Shown: piece after piece, positions 17,322 through 27,594 of the stretch
Numbering within the stretch: the first letter of the stretch is position 1
How the letters are laid out: each line of letters starts with the position of its first letter
Source of the DNA: UBA1924 sp963976625
GTDB lineage: Bacteria; Planctomycetota; Phycisphaerae; Phycisphaerales; UBA1924
NCBI GenBank assembly: GCA_963976625.1
Contig: CAXBLA010000008.1
Location: forward strand, 47,330 to 111,329
Direction: 5' to 3'
Length of the DNA stretch: 64,000 nucleotides
Notes under the pieces: generated by a model
What the model was told of the DNA's origin: nothing
The model's database searches: none
What the model saw: only the letters and a program-made list of their open reading frames with translations
Position numbers and translations under genes: made by a program

Positions 17322-17514
17322 AGTTCTAAAATTTGGGTAATTTGCCCTCATTTGCATTTTGTACTATCAGAAACTTGTATCGTCCTATAAGCTCTCTTCT
17401 TTGATCGGTTCATCGGCCCGTCAGGCACGAATAACGATCACACACGCAAAGCGAAGAACCATCCACTTCGCGGGGACACATCACACACACGGCCTTTGGC
17501 ATGGGAAGGAATCC

Positions 17515-18069
17515 ATGGCCCAGACGAAAACCACACACACCGCACCGTCCTGTCTCCAGTCGTATCAGACAGTCCTCTATTCCCGCCCATTACACCCAGA
17601 ACACTTCACGATTCATGACCATCGAGAGATCCGTTTCGGGCCCTACCAGTTCGAAGCATGGATCATGGAAGGCAGGCATCTGTGCCGATTCGAGATCTCG
17701 GGCGCGTGCGCCTGCGAGATTGTTTCGCAGGCCGATGCCGCCCTCCCGGACACCGGGATTGTCGAGTCGATCCTGTGTGCCGGCGAACGCGACTACGAGC
17801 ACCAGTTTGCGCGTTCGGACCTCAAATACATGACCTCGGTGCAGACCGAGTCCTTGAGCTCGAATATCTACTTATCCACATTCGAGGAGCTCGATGACTT
17901 CGCCCGCGAGGAAGAATCGCTTGTTCATCGTTGGGACGACGAGATGGGCCCGTGCATGAGCATCCTGGATATCCAGCGATACGCCAAGGAGGTCCATGTG
18001 CAGAGCTTCCACCTCATCGCCCGCGAGGGGCTGGTGCTGCGGACGCAATCGCTCTTCGAGCATCTCTAA
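17515..18069 (+). CDS. DUF2617-like protein
   Basis: The 184-residue product has YSRPLHPEHFTIH near the start and LVLRTQSLFEHL at the C-terminus. From memory these match the opening (RxLHPELF) and closing (xKTQSLFEL) signatures of DUF2617, a family of unknown function common in planctomycetes. No signal peptide or membrane helix is visible. The ATG at 17515 was chosen because GGAAGGAA lies immediately upstream; an in-frame start at 17359 would add an unlikely leader through AT-rich sequence. Confidence 0.7.
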   Translation: MAQTKTTHTAPSCLQSYQTVLYSRPLHPEHFTIHDHREIRFGPYQFEAWIMEGRHLCRFEISGACACEIVSQADAALPDTGIVESILCAGERDYEHQFARSDLKYMTSVQTESLSSNIYLSTFEELDDFAREEESLVHRWDDEMGPCMSILDIQRYAKEVHVQSFHLIAREGLVLRTQSLFEHL

Positions 18070-18094
18070 GTGCTAATCCCATAGGTCTCTTTCG

Positions 18095-18118
18095 AACCCG
18101 GATCCGTCCGGGTTTTTT
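18095..18118 (+). terminator. rho-independent terminator
   Basis: AACCCGGA/TCCGGGTT forms an 8-bp stem with a 4-nt loop, followed by a T run, directly after the DUF2617-like gene. Confidence 0.9.
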
Positions 18119-18448
18119 CGTGCTTTGGGTGCGTTTATGGCGAGGAAACGCCGATATTCGGGCTATGCTCTTGTCCATGTACACGAAGATGAACACAAAG
18201 ATTCGAATATCCATCCGAATTATGCCGCCCCGTTGAGGGTGCGGGCGTGGTCGTTTACACCATGCCGCGGCTCACGGGGCGAAGGACTGGTCGTCTATTC
18301 TGGCATGAACAGGCTTGATCGGTCCACACCACGCGTTCAAACACAACCACCAAAGCCATACAATCCAGCGCGAAACATCTGATTCGCCATTGGATCCATA
18401 GATGAATGCCCGCCGATCGATCCATCGCGGGCTGGAGATTGACCGACC
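18119..18448 (+). other. ileS upstream region without a supported gene
   Basis: About 330 nt lie between a terminator and ileS. The reading frames here are short and lack coding character. A 24-nt block at 18381-18404 closely matches 14059-14084 upstream of the Fur-family gene. A hairpin GCCCGC/GCGGGC (18408-18432) sits just before TGGAG, the likely ribosome binding site of ileS. No T-box features were seen. Confidence 0.5.
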
Positions 18449-21370
18449 ATGTCCGATTCCAACACCACCGACGCACCGAACTACAAAAAGACCCTCAACC
18501 TGCCCAAGACCGGGTTCCCGATGAAGGCCAACCTTGTGCAGAACGAGCCGGCCTCGCTCAAGCGATGGAACCAGCTCTCGGGCAAGCAGGGCTTGTACCA
18601 AGCCATGCGCGAGAAAGCGAAGGGCTTTGACAAGAAGTTCGTTTTTCACGATGGCCCCCCGTACGCCAACGGCTCGATCCACTTGGGTCACCTGATGAAC
18701 AAGTGCCTCAAGGACTTTGTGGTGCGCTCGAAGTTCATGGGCGGCTACAACACACCATTCGTCCCCGGGTGGGACTGCCACGGCTTGCCCATCGAGCACA
18801 AGGTGATGACGGACTTGGTTGAGTCCGGCAAGATCAAAAAACTCGAGGGGCTCGACGACGACACCCGGCGCATGGCAGTGCGCAAGGAGTGCAAGAGTTA
18901 CGCGTCTAAGCAGGTCAAGCTGCAGACCGGACAGATGGAGCGGCTGCTGACCTGCGCCGACTACAAAGACCCGTACCTGACCATGGTGCCCCGCTACGAG
19001 GGCGCGGTGCTTGATGTGCTGTCCGGCTTGTGCGCACAAGGGCTGGTGTACAAGGCGCTCAAGCCCGTGCACTGGTCGATCGCCAACGAGACGGCCCTGG
19101 CCGACGCGGAGCTTGAGTATCAAGATCGCGAGGACTTGTCGGTGTATGTCGACTTTGAGTCCGTCGATGGCGACGCAGTGTATAACGCCTTTGGGCTCGA
19201 TGAGTCCGATCGCCCGGGCGCCAAGCCCAGCTTTATGATCTGGACGACGACGCCTTGGACTTTGCCGGCCAACCTGGCGATCGCGGTGCACGAAAAGTTC
19301 GAGTACGCGCTGGTGCGCGTCGATGGAAACATCACGGTGATGGCCAGCGAGCTGGTCAAGAAGGTGTGCGAGAAAGCGAAGGCCGAGGATGTGGAGACCT
19401 TGGCGACCTGCTCGGGCGAGCAGCTTGTTGGGCTGCGTTATCTGCATCCGCTGCGCGACAGCGCCCCCACGCCTTCGGGCGAGCCCGATGCAGACACGAG
19501 CAACTGCTATTCCATCGTCCACGCGGACTATGTCACGCTCGAAGACGGCTCGGGCTTGGTGCACACCGCGCCTGGTCATGGTGCCGATGACTACCTGACG
19601 GGCCTGCGTGTTGGGCTGCCGGTCTATTGCCCGGTTCGTGGAAACGGGACCTACGACGAGACCGTGCCCGAGTGGATCGAGGGGATGTCGATCTGGGAGG
19701 CCAACGAGCTGATCGCCAACCGTTTGACCGAGTCCGGGCATATGTTCTTCGCCCACAAGTTCATGCATAGCTATCCGCATGACTGGCGGAGCAAGACGCC
19801 GGTGATCTTCCGGTGTACCGAGCAGTGGTTCGTGGATGTCAACAAGCCCACCAAACGCGATGGGCAAGGGCTGCGCGAAATGGCGCTGGCCGCGACGCAG
19901 GACGGCGGATCGGTCAACTTCGTCCCCGCGTGGGGGCAGAACCGGATGCGCGGCATGCTCGACTCTCGCCCGGACTGGTGCATCTCTCGCCAGCGCGCGT
20001 GGGGGCTGCCGATCCCGGCGTTCACCATGCCCGATGGCAGCGCGTTTATGACCGAGATGTCATCGAAAGCCGTCGCGGACCTTGTGCGCACAAGGGGCTC
20101 CGACGCGTGGTTCAGCGAATCGCCCGAGACGCTGCTCGCTGAGTACAACCCGAGCGCCGATCCTGATGCACCCGAAGGACTCAAAAACGGCTCGGTCACC
20201 TTCGCGGATCTACGCAAGGGACAGGACATCCTGGATGTGTGGTTCGAGTCAGGCTCATCGTGGAACGCGGTGATGCGTGAACGCTCCGATGGCGCGGACT
20301 ACCCGATCGATCTGTACCTCGAAGGTTCCGATCAGCACCGCGGGTGGTTCCAGCTCTCGCTGTTGCCCTCGCTGGGTGTGATGGGCGAGCCGGCGTTTAA
20401 GACACTGCTCACGCACGGATTCATGGTCGATAAGGACGGCAAGAAACTCTCCAAGTCCAAGGGCGCTGCTCTGAAAGACCTGTTCGATCGCTACGGGGCC
20501 GATGTGCTGCGTTGGTGGGTGTGCTCGATCGCCTATGAGAACGATGTCAAGGTCGATGAAGAGTTCTTCAAACTCGCCGGCGAAAGCTACCGCAAGGTAC
20601 GCAACACCTTCAAGTTCATGCTCTCGAACCTCAACGACTTCACACCCGATGACTCGATCGCATTCGAAGCCACGAGCCTCGAAGCCTGGGTGCTCGGCGA
20701 GTTTGACACGCTCACCGAGCGGGTCGCCTATGCGTACAACAGCTACGCCTTCCACGAAGTGCACAAGCTGATCTACAACTTCTGCAACACCACGCTCTCG
20801 GGCGAGTACCTCTCGGCGGTCAAGGATCGGCTCTACTGCGATGCGACCAGCTCGGATCGCCGGGCCCGCTCGCAGCAGGCGTTGTTTATCTTGAGCGATG
20901 GGCTGGCCAAGCTGCTTGCACCGATCATGTGCCACACGGCCGACGAAGTGTACCGGAACCTGCACGGCGTCGACCCCAAGGACACCGACGCGTGCGTGCA
21001 CCTCACCGGTTTTGCCGAGTCAACCAAGGCCCAGCCATCGGAGCGCTGGGCGACGGTCATGACCATGCTCGAAGATGCCCAGCGGGTGCTTGAGGTCTCG
21101 CGCAATGCTCAGGGCATCGACAACCCGCTCGATGCGGGGTTGTTGATCGCCGATGCCGACGGCGTGATGAGCCAGTTCAACATGGACGACCTCGCCGACT
21201 TCTGCGGCGTGTCGCGCGTAGAGACCACGACCACCGGCGAAACCAGCGTGACTGATCTGCGGGATGAGCCCCGGTGCGATCGCTCGTGGAAACGCGACGG
21301 CACCGTCAAGCAGCGCAGCGACGGCGGGATGCTCTCGGATCGGGATGCCCTGGCCGTGGGCGTCGAGTAA
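18449..21370 (+). CDS. ileS: isoleucyl-tRNA synthetase
   Basis: IleRS charges tRNA-Ile and edits valine. The 973-residue protein has the HIGH motif in PYANGSIHLGHLMNK (about 73-87), the editing-domain landmarks WTTTPWTLPAN and GLVHTAPGHGADDY, the conserved DVWFESGSSWN and EGSDQHRGWFQ, and the KMSKS motif as KKLSKSKG (about 672-679). The C-terminal zinc ribbon typical of bacterial IleRS (two CxRC pairs) is degenerate here: only RCDRSWK remains and the second pair reads LSDRD. A strong terminator follows, so the gene is probably monocistronic. Confidence 0.97.
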   Translation: MSDSNTTDAPNYKKTLNLPKTGFPMKANLVQNEPASLKRWNQLSGKQGLYQAMREKAKGFDKKFVFHDGPPYANGSIHLGHLMNKCLKDFVVRSKFMGGYNTPFVPGWDCHGLPIEHKVMTDLVESGKIKKLEGLDDDTRRMAVRKECKSYASKQVKLQTGQMERLLTCADYKDPYLTMVPRYEGAVLDVLSGLCAQGLVYKALKPVHWSIANETALADAELEYQDREDLSVYVDFESVDGDAVYNAFGLDESDRPGAKPSFMIWTTTPWTLPANLAIAVHEKFEYALVRVDGNITVMASELVKKVCEKAKAEDVETLATCSGEQLVGLRYLHPLRDSAPTPSGEPDADTSNCYSIVHADYVTLEDGSGLVHTAPGHGADDYLTGLRVGLPVYCPVRGNGTYDETVPEWIEGMSIWEANELIANRLTESGHMFFAHKFMHSYPHDWRSKTPVIFRCTEQWFVDVNKPTKRDGQGLREMALAATQDGGSVNFVPAWGQNRMRGMLDSRPDWCISRQRAWGLPIPAFTMPDGSAFMTEMSSKAVADLVRTRGSDAWFSESPETLLAEYNPSADPDAPEGLKNGSVTFADLRKGQDILDVWFESGSSWNAVMRERSDGADYPIDLYLEGSDQHRGWFQLSLLPSLGVMGEPAFKTLLTHGFMVDKDGKKLSKSKGAALKDLFDRYGADVLRWWVCSIAYENDVKVDEEFFKLAGESYRKVRNTFKFMLSNLNDFTPDDSIAFEATSLEAWVLGEFDTLTERVAYAYNSYAFHEVHKLIYNFCNTTLSGEYLSAVKDRLYCDATSSDRRARSQQALFILSDGLAKLLAPIMCHTADEVYRNLHGVDPKDTDACVHLTGFAESTKAQPSERWATVMTMLEDAQRVLEVSRNAQGIDNPLDAGLLIADADGVMSQFNMDDLADFCGVSRVETTTTGETSVTDLRDEPRCDRSWKRDGTVKQRSDGGMLSDRDALAVGVE

Positions 21371-21392
21371 GAAGCACAAACATGCACACCAC

Positions 21393-21419
21393 AACGCCCC
21401 GGAGACCCGGGGCGTTTTT
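21393..21419 (+). terminator. rho-independent terminator of ileS
   Basis: AACGCCCCGG and CCGGGGCGTT form a 10-bp stem with a 4-nt loop and a T run. Confidence 0.95.
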
Positions 21420-21559
21420 CATGGGCTGATCGTCCGAGAACACGCCGGGGCGTTTGGGTTATGCCGTGTTGTCTAGACGCAACAGGTCCGAGTTGGGGGC
21501 GTGTTGCCAAATCGCGACATCGGGCGGTTTTGTGGATGGATCGGGCCGAACATGCTGGT

Positions 21560-22456
21560 ATGAGCAGCGATCAAACCAACCCGAATCCCAACGAATCCAA
21601 CCCGCACGGGACCCCCGAGAAGAAGACGATCCGCCCGCCGGGCGTGCTCGCCTCTCGTGATCCCAGTTCTGGGCCCGTCGCGGCCGACCAGCTCACGGTG
21701 CTGGCGCACGATCTGAGCAACATGCTTGACGGCTCGATGCGCTGGCTCGGGCTCGCGGCCGCCGCGCTGCCCGAGGCTGATCGCGCTCGCGACATGACGA
21801 ACCTCACCAACGCCCGCGAACAGATCAACACGGTGCTCTCAACACTCGATCGGATGAGCACGATGGTCAATGCGGCTATGCGTTCCAAGTCCGTGCCCAT
21901 CGGCTCGCCGATGCTCGGGGTATCGAGCGTGGTGACGATCGCGATGGTGATTGATCACGCGGTGGATGTGGTGCGCCCGCTCGCCAGCCAAGCGGGCGTG
22001 CGGATCGATGTACGCATTGATCCGAGGGCCGGGCGTTTGCCCGCCGGCCCGATGTACACTGTGGTGCTCAATGGCTTGTTTAACGCTGTGCAGTCGATCG
22101 CCAAGACGACCAAGGCCGACTCGCTGGATCCGGGCGGGCTCATCGAGATCGTTGCGCGGGTGGATTCCAAGCGAGAAGACACCGTGATCGAGATCTTCGA
22201 CGACGGCGTCGGGCTGGATTCGAGCGTGCGCAACAACCGGGCCTTCACCCACGGCGTGAGCACCAACGAGGACCACCCGGGCATGGGGCTCTCGCTAGCA
22301 CGCCAGATCGTCGAGCAGCTCGAGGGCGTGATCACACTAACGATGCGAGACGACCGGGCCGCGTCCAAGCGTCCCGGCGCGGTGCTGCGGGTGTGCATTC
22401 CGAGCGTGTGCGAGCCCGAGGACGGGTGTGACCCGGGCGATATGGAAGTTGGGTAA
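21560..22456 (+). CDS. soluble sensor histidine kinase
   Basis: The 298-residue kinase has an H-box LAHDLSNMLDG (His50), N-box VVLNGLFNAVQS, G1-box EIFDDGVGLD and G2-box GMGLSLARQIVEQL, so it has a full ATPase domain. It has no membrane segment and no recognisable sensory domain beyond a disordered, polar N-terminus of about 40 residues, so it must receive its signal in the cytoplasm from a partner. The response regulator gene starts 2 nt after its stop codon, and the two form a two-component pair. The ATG at 21560 is the best start, since an upstream frame to 21461 adds only low-complexity residues. Confidence 0.88.
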   Translation: MSSDQTNPNPNESNPHGTPEKKTIRPPGVLASRDPSSGPVAADQLTVLAHDLSNMLDGSMRWLGLAAAALPEADRARDMTNLTNAREQINTVLSTLDRMSTMVNAAMRSKSVPIGSPMLGVSSVVTIAMVIDHAVDVVRPLASQAGVRIDVRIDPRAGRLPAGPMYTVVLNGLFNAVQSIAKTTKADSLDPGGLIEIVARVDSKREDTVIEIFDDGVGLDSSVRNNRAFTHGVSTNEDHPGMGLSLARQIVEQLEGVITLTMRDDRAASKRPGAVLRVCIPSVCEPEDGCDPGDMEVG

Positions 22457-22458
22457 GC

Positions 22459-23901
<1,443 letters not shown>

Positions 23902-23905
23902 TCGC

Positions 23906-25051
23906 TTATTGCGATCCCTTCATCCGCCCAACAAGCGATGCGGCTTTGACCTCGACACCCTTGAGGATCGATTCGAGCATGTCGCGATTGGGGGCGAACT
24001 CCTTGGCGGTGGACATCGTCACCCATTCTTTATCTACGAGCTTGGCAAGGTACTGCGTGAACGAGACCATGCCGTCCTCGGGGCTCGACGCCACGACCGA
24101 TGGCAGGTCCGAGTCGCGCTGATCGCGGATCAACTCGCGGACCATCGGCGAGGTGAGCAACACTTCGACCGCGGGGACGACCTTGGTGCCGGTGATCTCG
24201 GCATTGGCGGGGATCAACCGCTGGGCGCAGATGGCTTTGAGGGTTGACGCCAGCGAGTTGCGGACGAAGGCCCGCTCGTCCTGCGGGAAGAACTCGAGCA
24301 TGCGCCCGAACGCCCCCATGGTGTCGGCCGTGTGGAGGGTCGCGAAGACCAGGTGCCCGGTCTCGGCGGCTTGGATCGCGGAGAGGACCGTTTCTTGATC
24401 GCGCATCTCGCCGATGAAGATCACATCGGGGTCTTGGCGGACGACATGGCGGAGGGCCTCGTGAAAATCGGTCACATCGATCCCGATCTCCCGCTGCGAG
24501 ATAATCGAACGCTTGGGCTTGAACCGATACTCGACCGGGTCCTCGATCGTGATGATGTTCTCGTCGCGCGTGGCGTTGACCTCGTCGAGCATGGCGGCGA
24601 GGGTCGAGGACTTGCCAGACCCAGTAACGCCGACGATCAAGACCAAGCCGTCGCGTTCTTTGTGGACGATCTTTGAATAGACCGGTGGTAGATGGAGGTC
24701 CTCGTAGCTGGGGATCTCGGCCTTGACGCGCCGGATGGCCGCATGGGTATGGTTGCCCGAGCGGAGCATGTTGATGCGGAACCGATCGCCACCGTGACCT
24801 TCGGGGTCTTCGAGGTGCCAGGCAAAGTCGAGATCGCCGGTCTCGTCGAAGCGTGCTTTCTGGAGCTCAGAGAGCAGCGGATCGAGCAGGTGGTCGGCCT
24901 CGTCCTCGGTGATCGGATCACCATCGACCGGGCGGAGGGAGCCGCCGATGCGGTAGGTCGGGGGGATTCCGACCTTGATGTGCAGGTCGGATGCATCGAG
25001 CCGAGCCATGGCCGCGAGGAGTTTTTTGATATTGAGTGCACCGCTGATCAT
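23906..25051 (-). CDS. pilT: type IV pilus retraction ATPase
   Basis: The 381-residue product has the PilT layout: an N-terminal PAS-like domain (DASDLHIKVGIPPTYRIGG), Walker A GVTGSGKSS (141-149), Asp box ITIEDPVEY, Walker B DVIFIGEMRD and His box ATLHTADT. PilT powers retraction of type IV pili at the inner membrane. The C-terminal AIRAGK-like motif of some PilT proteins is not obvious, so PilU remains possible. The ATG at 25051 has AAAGGGGTGA upstream. It converges with the response regulator gene (4-nt gap). No other pilus gene is adjacent; the prepilin-like gene is at 6.3 kb. Confidence 0.9.
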   Translation of the reverse strand: MISGALNIKKLLAAMARLDASDLHIKVGIPPTYRIGGSLRPVDGDPITEDEADHLLDPLLSELQKARFDETGDLDFAWHLEDPEGHGGDRFRINMLRSGNHTHAAIRRVKAEIPSYEDLHLPPVYSKIVHKERDGLVLIVGVTGSGKSSTLAAMLDEVNATRDENIITIEDPVEYRFKPKRSIISQREIGIDVTDFHEALRHVVRQDPDVIFIGEMRDQETVLSAIQAAETGHLVFATLHTADTMGAFGRMLEFFPQDERAFVRNSLASTLKAICAQRLIPANAEITGTKVVPAVEVLLTSPMVRELIRDQRDSDLPSVVASSPEDGMVSFTQYLAKLVDKEWVTMSTAKEFAPNRDMLESILKGVEVKAASLVGRMKGSQ

Positions 25052-25150
25052 CGCGTCACCCCTTTCTGGAGTACAGCGTACCACAGAAGGGCGATTCGAG
25101 TGAACAAAACCCTGCTCGAGCGGATCTTCGACGACATCAAAGTGCGAAAA

Positions 25151-26845
25151 CTACTCGCCCGAAGCTGATTCGGAGGCTTCCCCATCGTCGGGATCCGAGG
25201 TTTCGTCATGCAAACACCCACGCAATCGATCCGCGAGCTGGGCCCCGATGAGCTGTTCCTCGTCGATGACCTCGTGGGCACCGGCGGTGATCAGGTCCTG
25301 GGCGTAGCGATGGAATCGGGCCCGAACAATCACGAGCACATCCGGGGCGATCGAGCGGATCAGCTCAACGGTGTTGCGGGCGACCATCGGATCGGGCACC
25401 GTGACGACCACGGCGGTGGCCGACGCGATGCCGCTGTGCTCAAGGACATCGGCGTGCATCGCATCCCCGATATGGCCGATGAACCCGTGCTGGTTCGCCA
25501 GATACATCGAGCGTGGGTTGAGATCAATCACCGTGATCCGATCGCCCATCCCCGCCAGCGACTGCCCCACCGCTTGGCCCGCGGGTCCGTACCCGATGAT
25601 GACCAGGTGCCCGGTTGTCGCGGAACTTGGGGTATCATCTTCTGTCTCCGGAGGCGAGACAAGTTTTGCTTTGCTCAGCGCCCGGATGATCCCGCCCGAG
25701 GCCCGCGGTGCGAGCGCGACTAAATACGGCGTGAGGAACAGCGTCACAATCGTGCTCGAGATAATCAGCGAGAACATGTAGTCATCGATGATCGTGCCCC
25801 GCCCGATCGTGGCGAGCACGAACGAGAACTCCCCTGCTTGCCCGAGGCACAGCCCGGTCGCCAGTGCGGTGGTGTTGGGCAATCGGAACAGCCGGAGCAC
25901 GAACCAGATGATGAGCACCTTGCCGACGACGATGGCCGCGACGAGCCCCAAGACCGCCGGCAGGTTGCCGACAAACCAGGCCGGATCGCCGAGCATGCCG
26001 ATGGAACTAAAGAACAAAGTGACGAGCAGCGTACGGATCGACGCGATGTCGGCCCGCACCTGTGTGGCCACGGGCGAATCGCCGAGCAACAGCCCCGCGA
26101 CGAACGCACCGAGCGCCGGCGAGAGCCCCATCTTGTGCGAGGCCCACGCGGACCCGAGCCCGATGACGATCGCGAGCAGGATCGGCAGGTCGCGATTGCT
26201 GTGCAGCGAGTCGAGCTTGTAGACCGCGGGGATGAGCTTGTTGAGGATCAGGTAGAGCATCCCGACGAGCACGATGGCCCAGCCGATGGTTTTGAGAATG
26301 TCGAACCCGACCTGCCCTAGCGAGCCGTCGCCGCTGAGGACGGTGACGAGCAGAACCAACGGCACCACCGCGATGTCCTGCATCAGCAGGATCCCGAGCG
26401 CATAACGCCCGTGACTGCTCTCGATCTCGGTCCTTGCGATCAGCAGGCGGAGCACGAACGCGGTACTGCTGAGCGTGATGATCGCGCCGATGGCCAGTGC
26501 GGGTCGTATCTCTTGTCCGACGATCAGCGCCCCGCCCGCGCCAAGCAGGAGCGTGACGATGACCTGAGCCCCGCCACCCCCGAGGGCGGCGAACCCGAGC
26601 TTCTTGAGCTTGGGCCAGGCGAACTCGAGCCCGATGGTAAAGAGCAATAATGACACGCCGAGCTCGGCGAGTGCGCTCACCTGATCAGAGCTATCGATGA
26701 GCCTGAACGCGTTGGGCCCCAGCAGCGTCCCCGCGGCCAGATACCCCAGGATCGCGTTCTGCTTGAGGCGCTCGCAGATCCCGCCGAGAATAATCGCGGT
26801 CAGCAGGAGGGTCAGAATGTCAAAGAGCACGCTCCAGAGGTCCAT
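25151..26845 (-). CDS. KefB-like monovalent cation:proton antiporter with TrkA-N domain
   Basis: The 564-residue protein has a CPA2-type transporter domain of about 12 helices (AILGYLAAGTLLGPNAF, GVSLLLFTIGLEF, GLSPALGAFVAGLLLG, LFFSSIGMLGDP). After a short linker at about residue 400 comes a cytosolic RCK/TrkA-N Rossmann domain (HLVIIGYGPAGQAVGQSLAG, with VIDLNPR for the adenosine ribose). This layout fits potassium efflux or Na+/H+ exchange under nucleotide control. The C-terminal TrkA-C domain seems absent. ATG 26845 has AAAGG upstream. Confidence 0.9.
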   Translation of the reverse strand: MDLWSVLFDILTLLLTAIILGGICERLKQNAILGYLAAGTLLGPNAFRLIDSSDQVSALAELGVSLLLFTIGLEFAWPKLKKLGFAALGGGGAQVIVTLLLGAGGALIVGQEIRPALAIGAIITLSSTAFVLRLLIARTEIESSHGRYALGILLMQDIAVVPLVLLVTVLSGDGSLGQVGFDILKTIGWAIVLVGMLYLILNKLIPAVYKLDSLHSNRDLPILLAIVIGLGSAWASHKMGLSPALGAFVAGLLLGDSPVATQVRADIASIRTLLVTLFFSSIGMLGDPAWFVGNLPAVLGLVAAIVVGKVLIIWFVLRLFRLPNTTALATGLCLGQAGEFSFVLATIGRGTIIDDYMFSLIISSTIVTLFLTPYLVALAPRASGGIIRALSKAKLVSPPETEDDTPSSATTGHLVIIGYGPAGQAVGQSLAGMGDRITVIDLNPRSMYLANQHGFIGHIGDAMHADVLEHSGIASATAVVVTVPDPMVARNTVELIRSIAPDVLVIVRARFHRYAQDLITAGAHEVIDEEQLIGAQLADRLRGCLHDETSDPDDGEASESASGE

Positions 26846-26993
26846 CGGGTGGCCTTTCGCGAGAAGCAAAGTGTAAATCAGTCTGATCTACGAACCGTTT
26901 ACCCGACGGCATCCACAGTCGTTCGTGTGCCATTATAGAGAACACGAGCGCGCACGAACACCACATGCACAAAATTCACAAGGCTCGTGCGAG

Positions 26994-27527
26994 TTATCCC
27001 TCTTGGGTGAAGATCCCGGTCGCCTTGATCGTGAGCACATCTTGATTGGGGCGTGGGGCCACGGTGCCGATCAGGATGATCTCGTCGAGCGGCGAGAGCC
27101 CGCCGGCGATCGGGTCGATGGTTCCCTCGCCGACAATCTGCACGGTCGCGGCGTTCTCGCCGATGGTGCTCGGGGTCTCGCAACAGTAGTCCCACGGGGT
27201 CGGACAGCCGTCGTCCTCGTGCTGCCCGCAGTAGGGCAGTGCCAGGTCCATGATGGTGAAGACCGGGCTATCCGCTATGATCGGCGAGTGACGCCCGCCG
27301 ATACGCCCGCGGATGACGATCGTGTCGCCTTCCTTGGCGGTGGCCTTGGCTTCGGTGATCGAGATCGCGCCCTCGGGTGCGCTTGTGAGTACCCATCCGT
27401 TGGTTTCGGATGACTGGTCAGTGGTGTGCGAGCTCATGGGCAACGACTGCTCGGTGCTCTTGCCCTCGCAGCCCGAAAGCCCAACGAGGATACCGGCGGC
27501 GAGTGTGATGGGGACGATTGGGTTCAT
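26994..27527 (-). CDS. lipoprotein with a CPTPWDYCCE motif
   Basis: The 177-residue product has a lipobox LSGC at residues 17-20, so it should be lipidated at Cys20. The mature part is beta-rich with an OB-fold look (GDTIVIRGRIGG, EIILIGTV) and a cysteine/histidine cluster YCGQHEDDGCPTPWDYCCE that could bind a metal or haem; no CxxCH is present. Homologues that I recall from planctomycetes are uncharacterised. AAGGAGA lies 5 nt before the ATG. It is the last gene of the exporter cluster, 67 nt after the second permease. Confidence 0.75.
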   Translation of the reverse strand: MNPIVPITLAAGILVGLSGCEGKSTEQSLPMSSHTTDQSSETNGWVLTSAPEGAISITEAKATAKEGDTIVIRGRIGGRHSPIIADSPVFTIMDLALPYCGQHEDDGCPTPWDYCCETPSTIGENAATVQIVGEGTIDPIAGGLSPLDEIILIGTVAPRPNQDVLTIKATGIFTQEG

Positions 27528-27594
27528 GGGAATCTCCTTGGTTGAACGGTACATGATAAACAGCTTGAGTTTGAAAACTGGTTTGGAAAGAACT

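Noticed and set aside
17265..17514. Chromosome origin with DnaA boxes
   Set aside because: Only two near-matches exist and no dnaA, dnaN or gidA gene adjoins. It is reported only as a possible operator.
18119..18448. T-box riboswitch or small gene upstream of ileS
   Set aside because: No T-box sequence, specifier loop or antiterminator was found, and the longest frame (ending near 18380) has no coding features or ribosome binding site.
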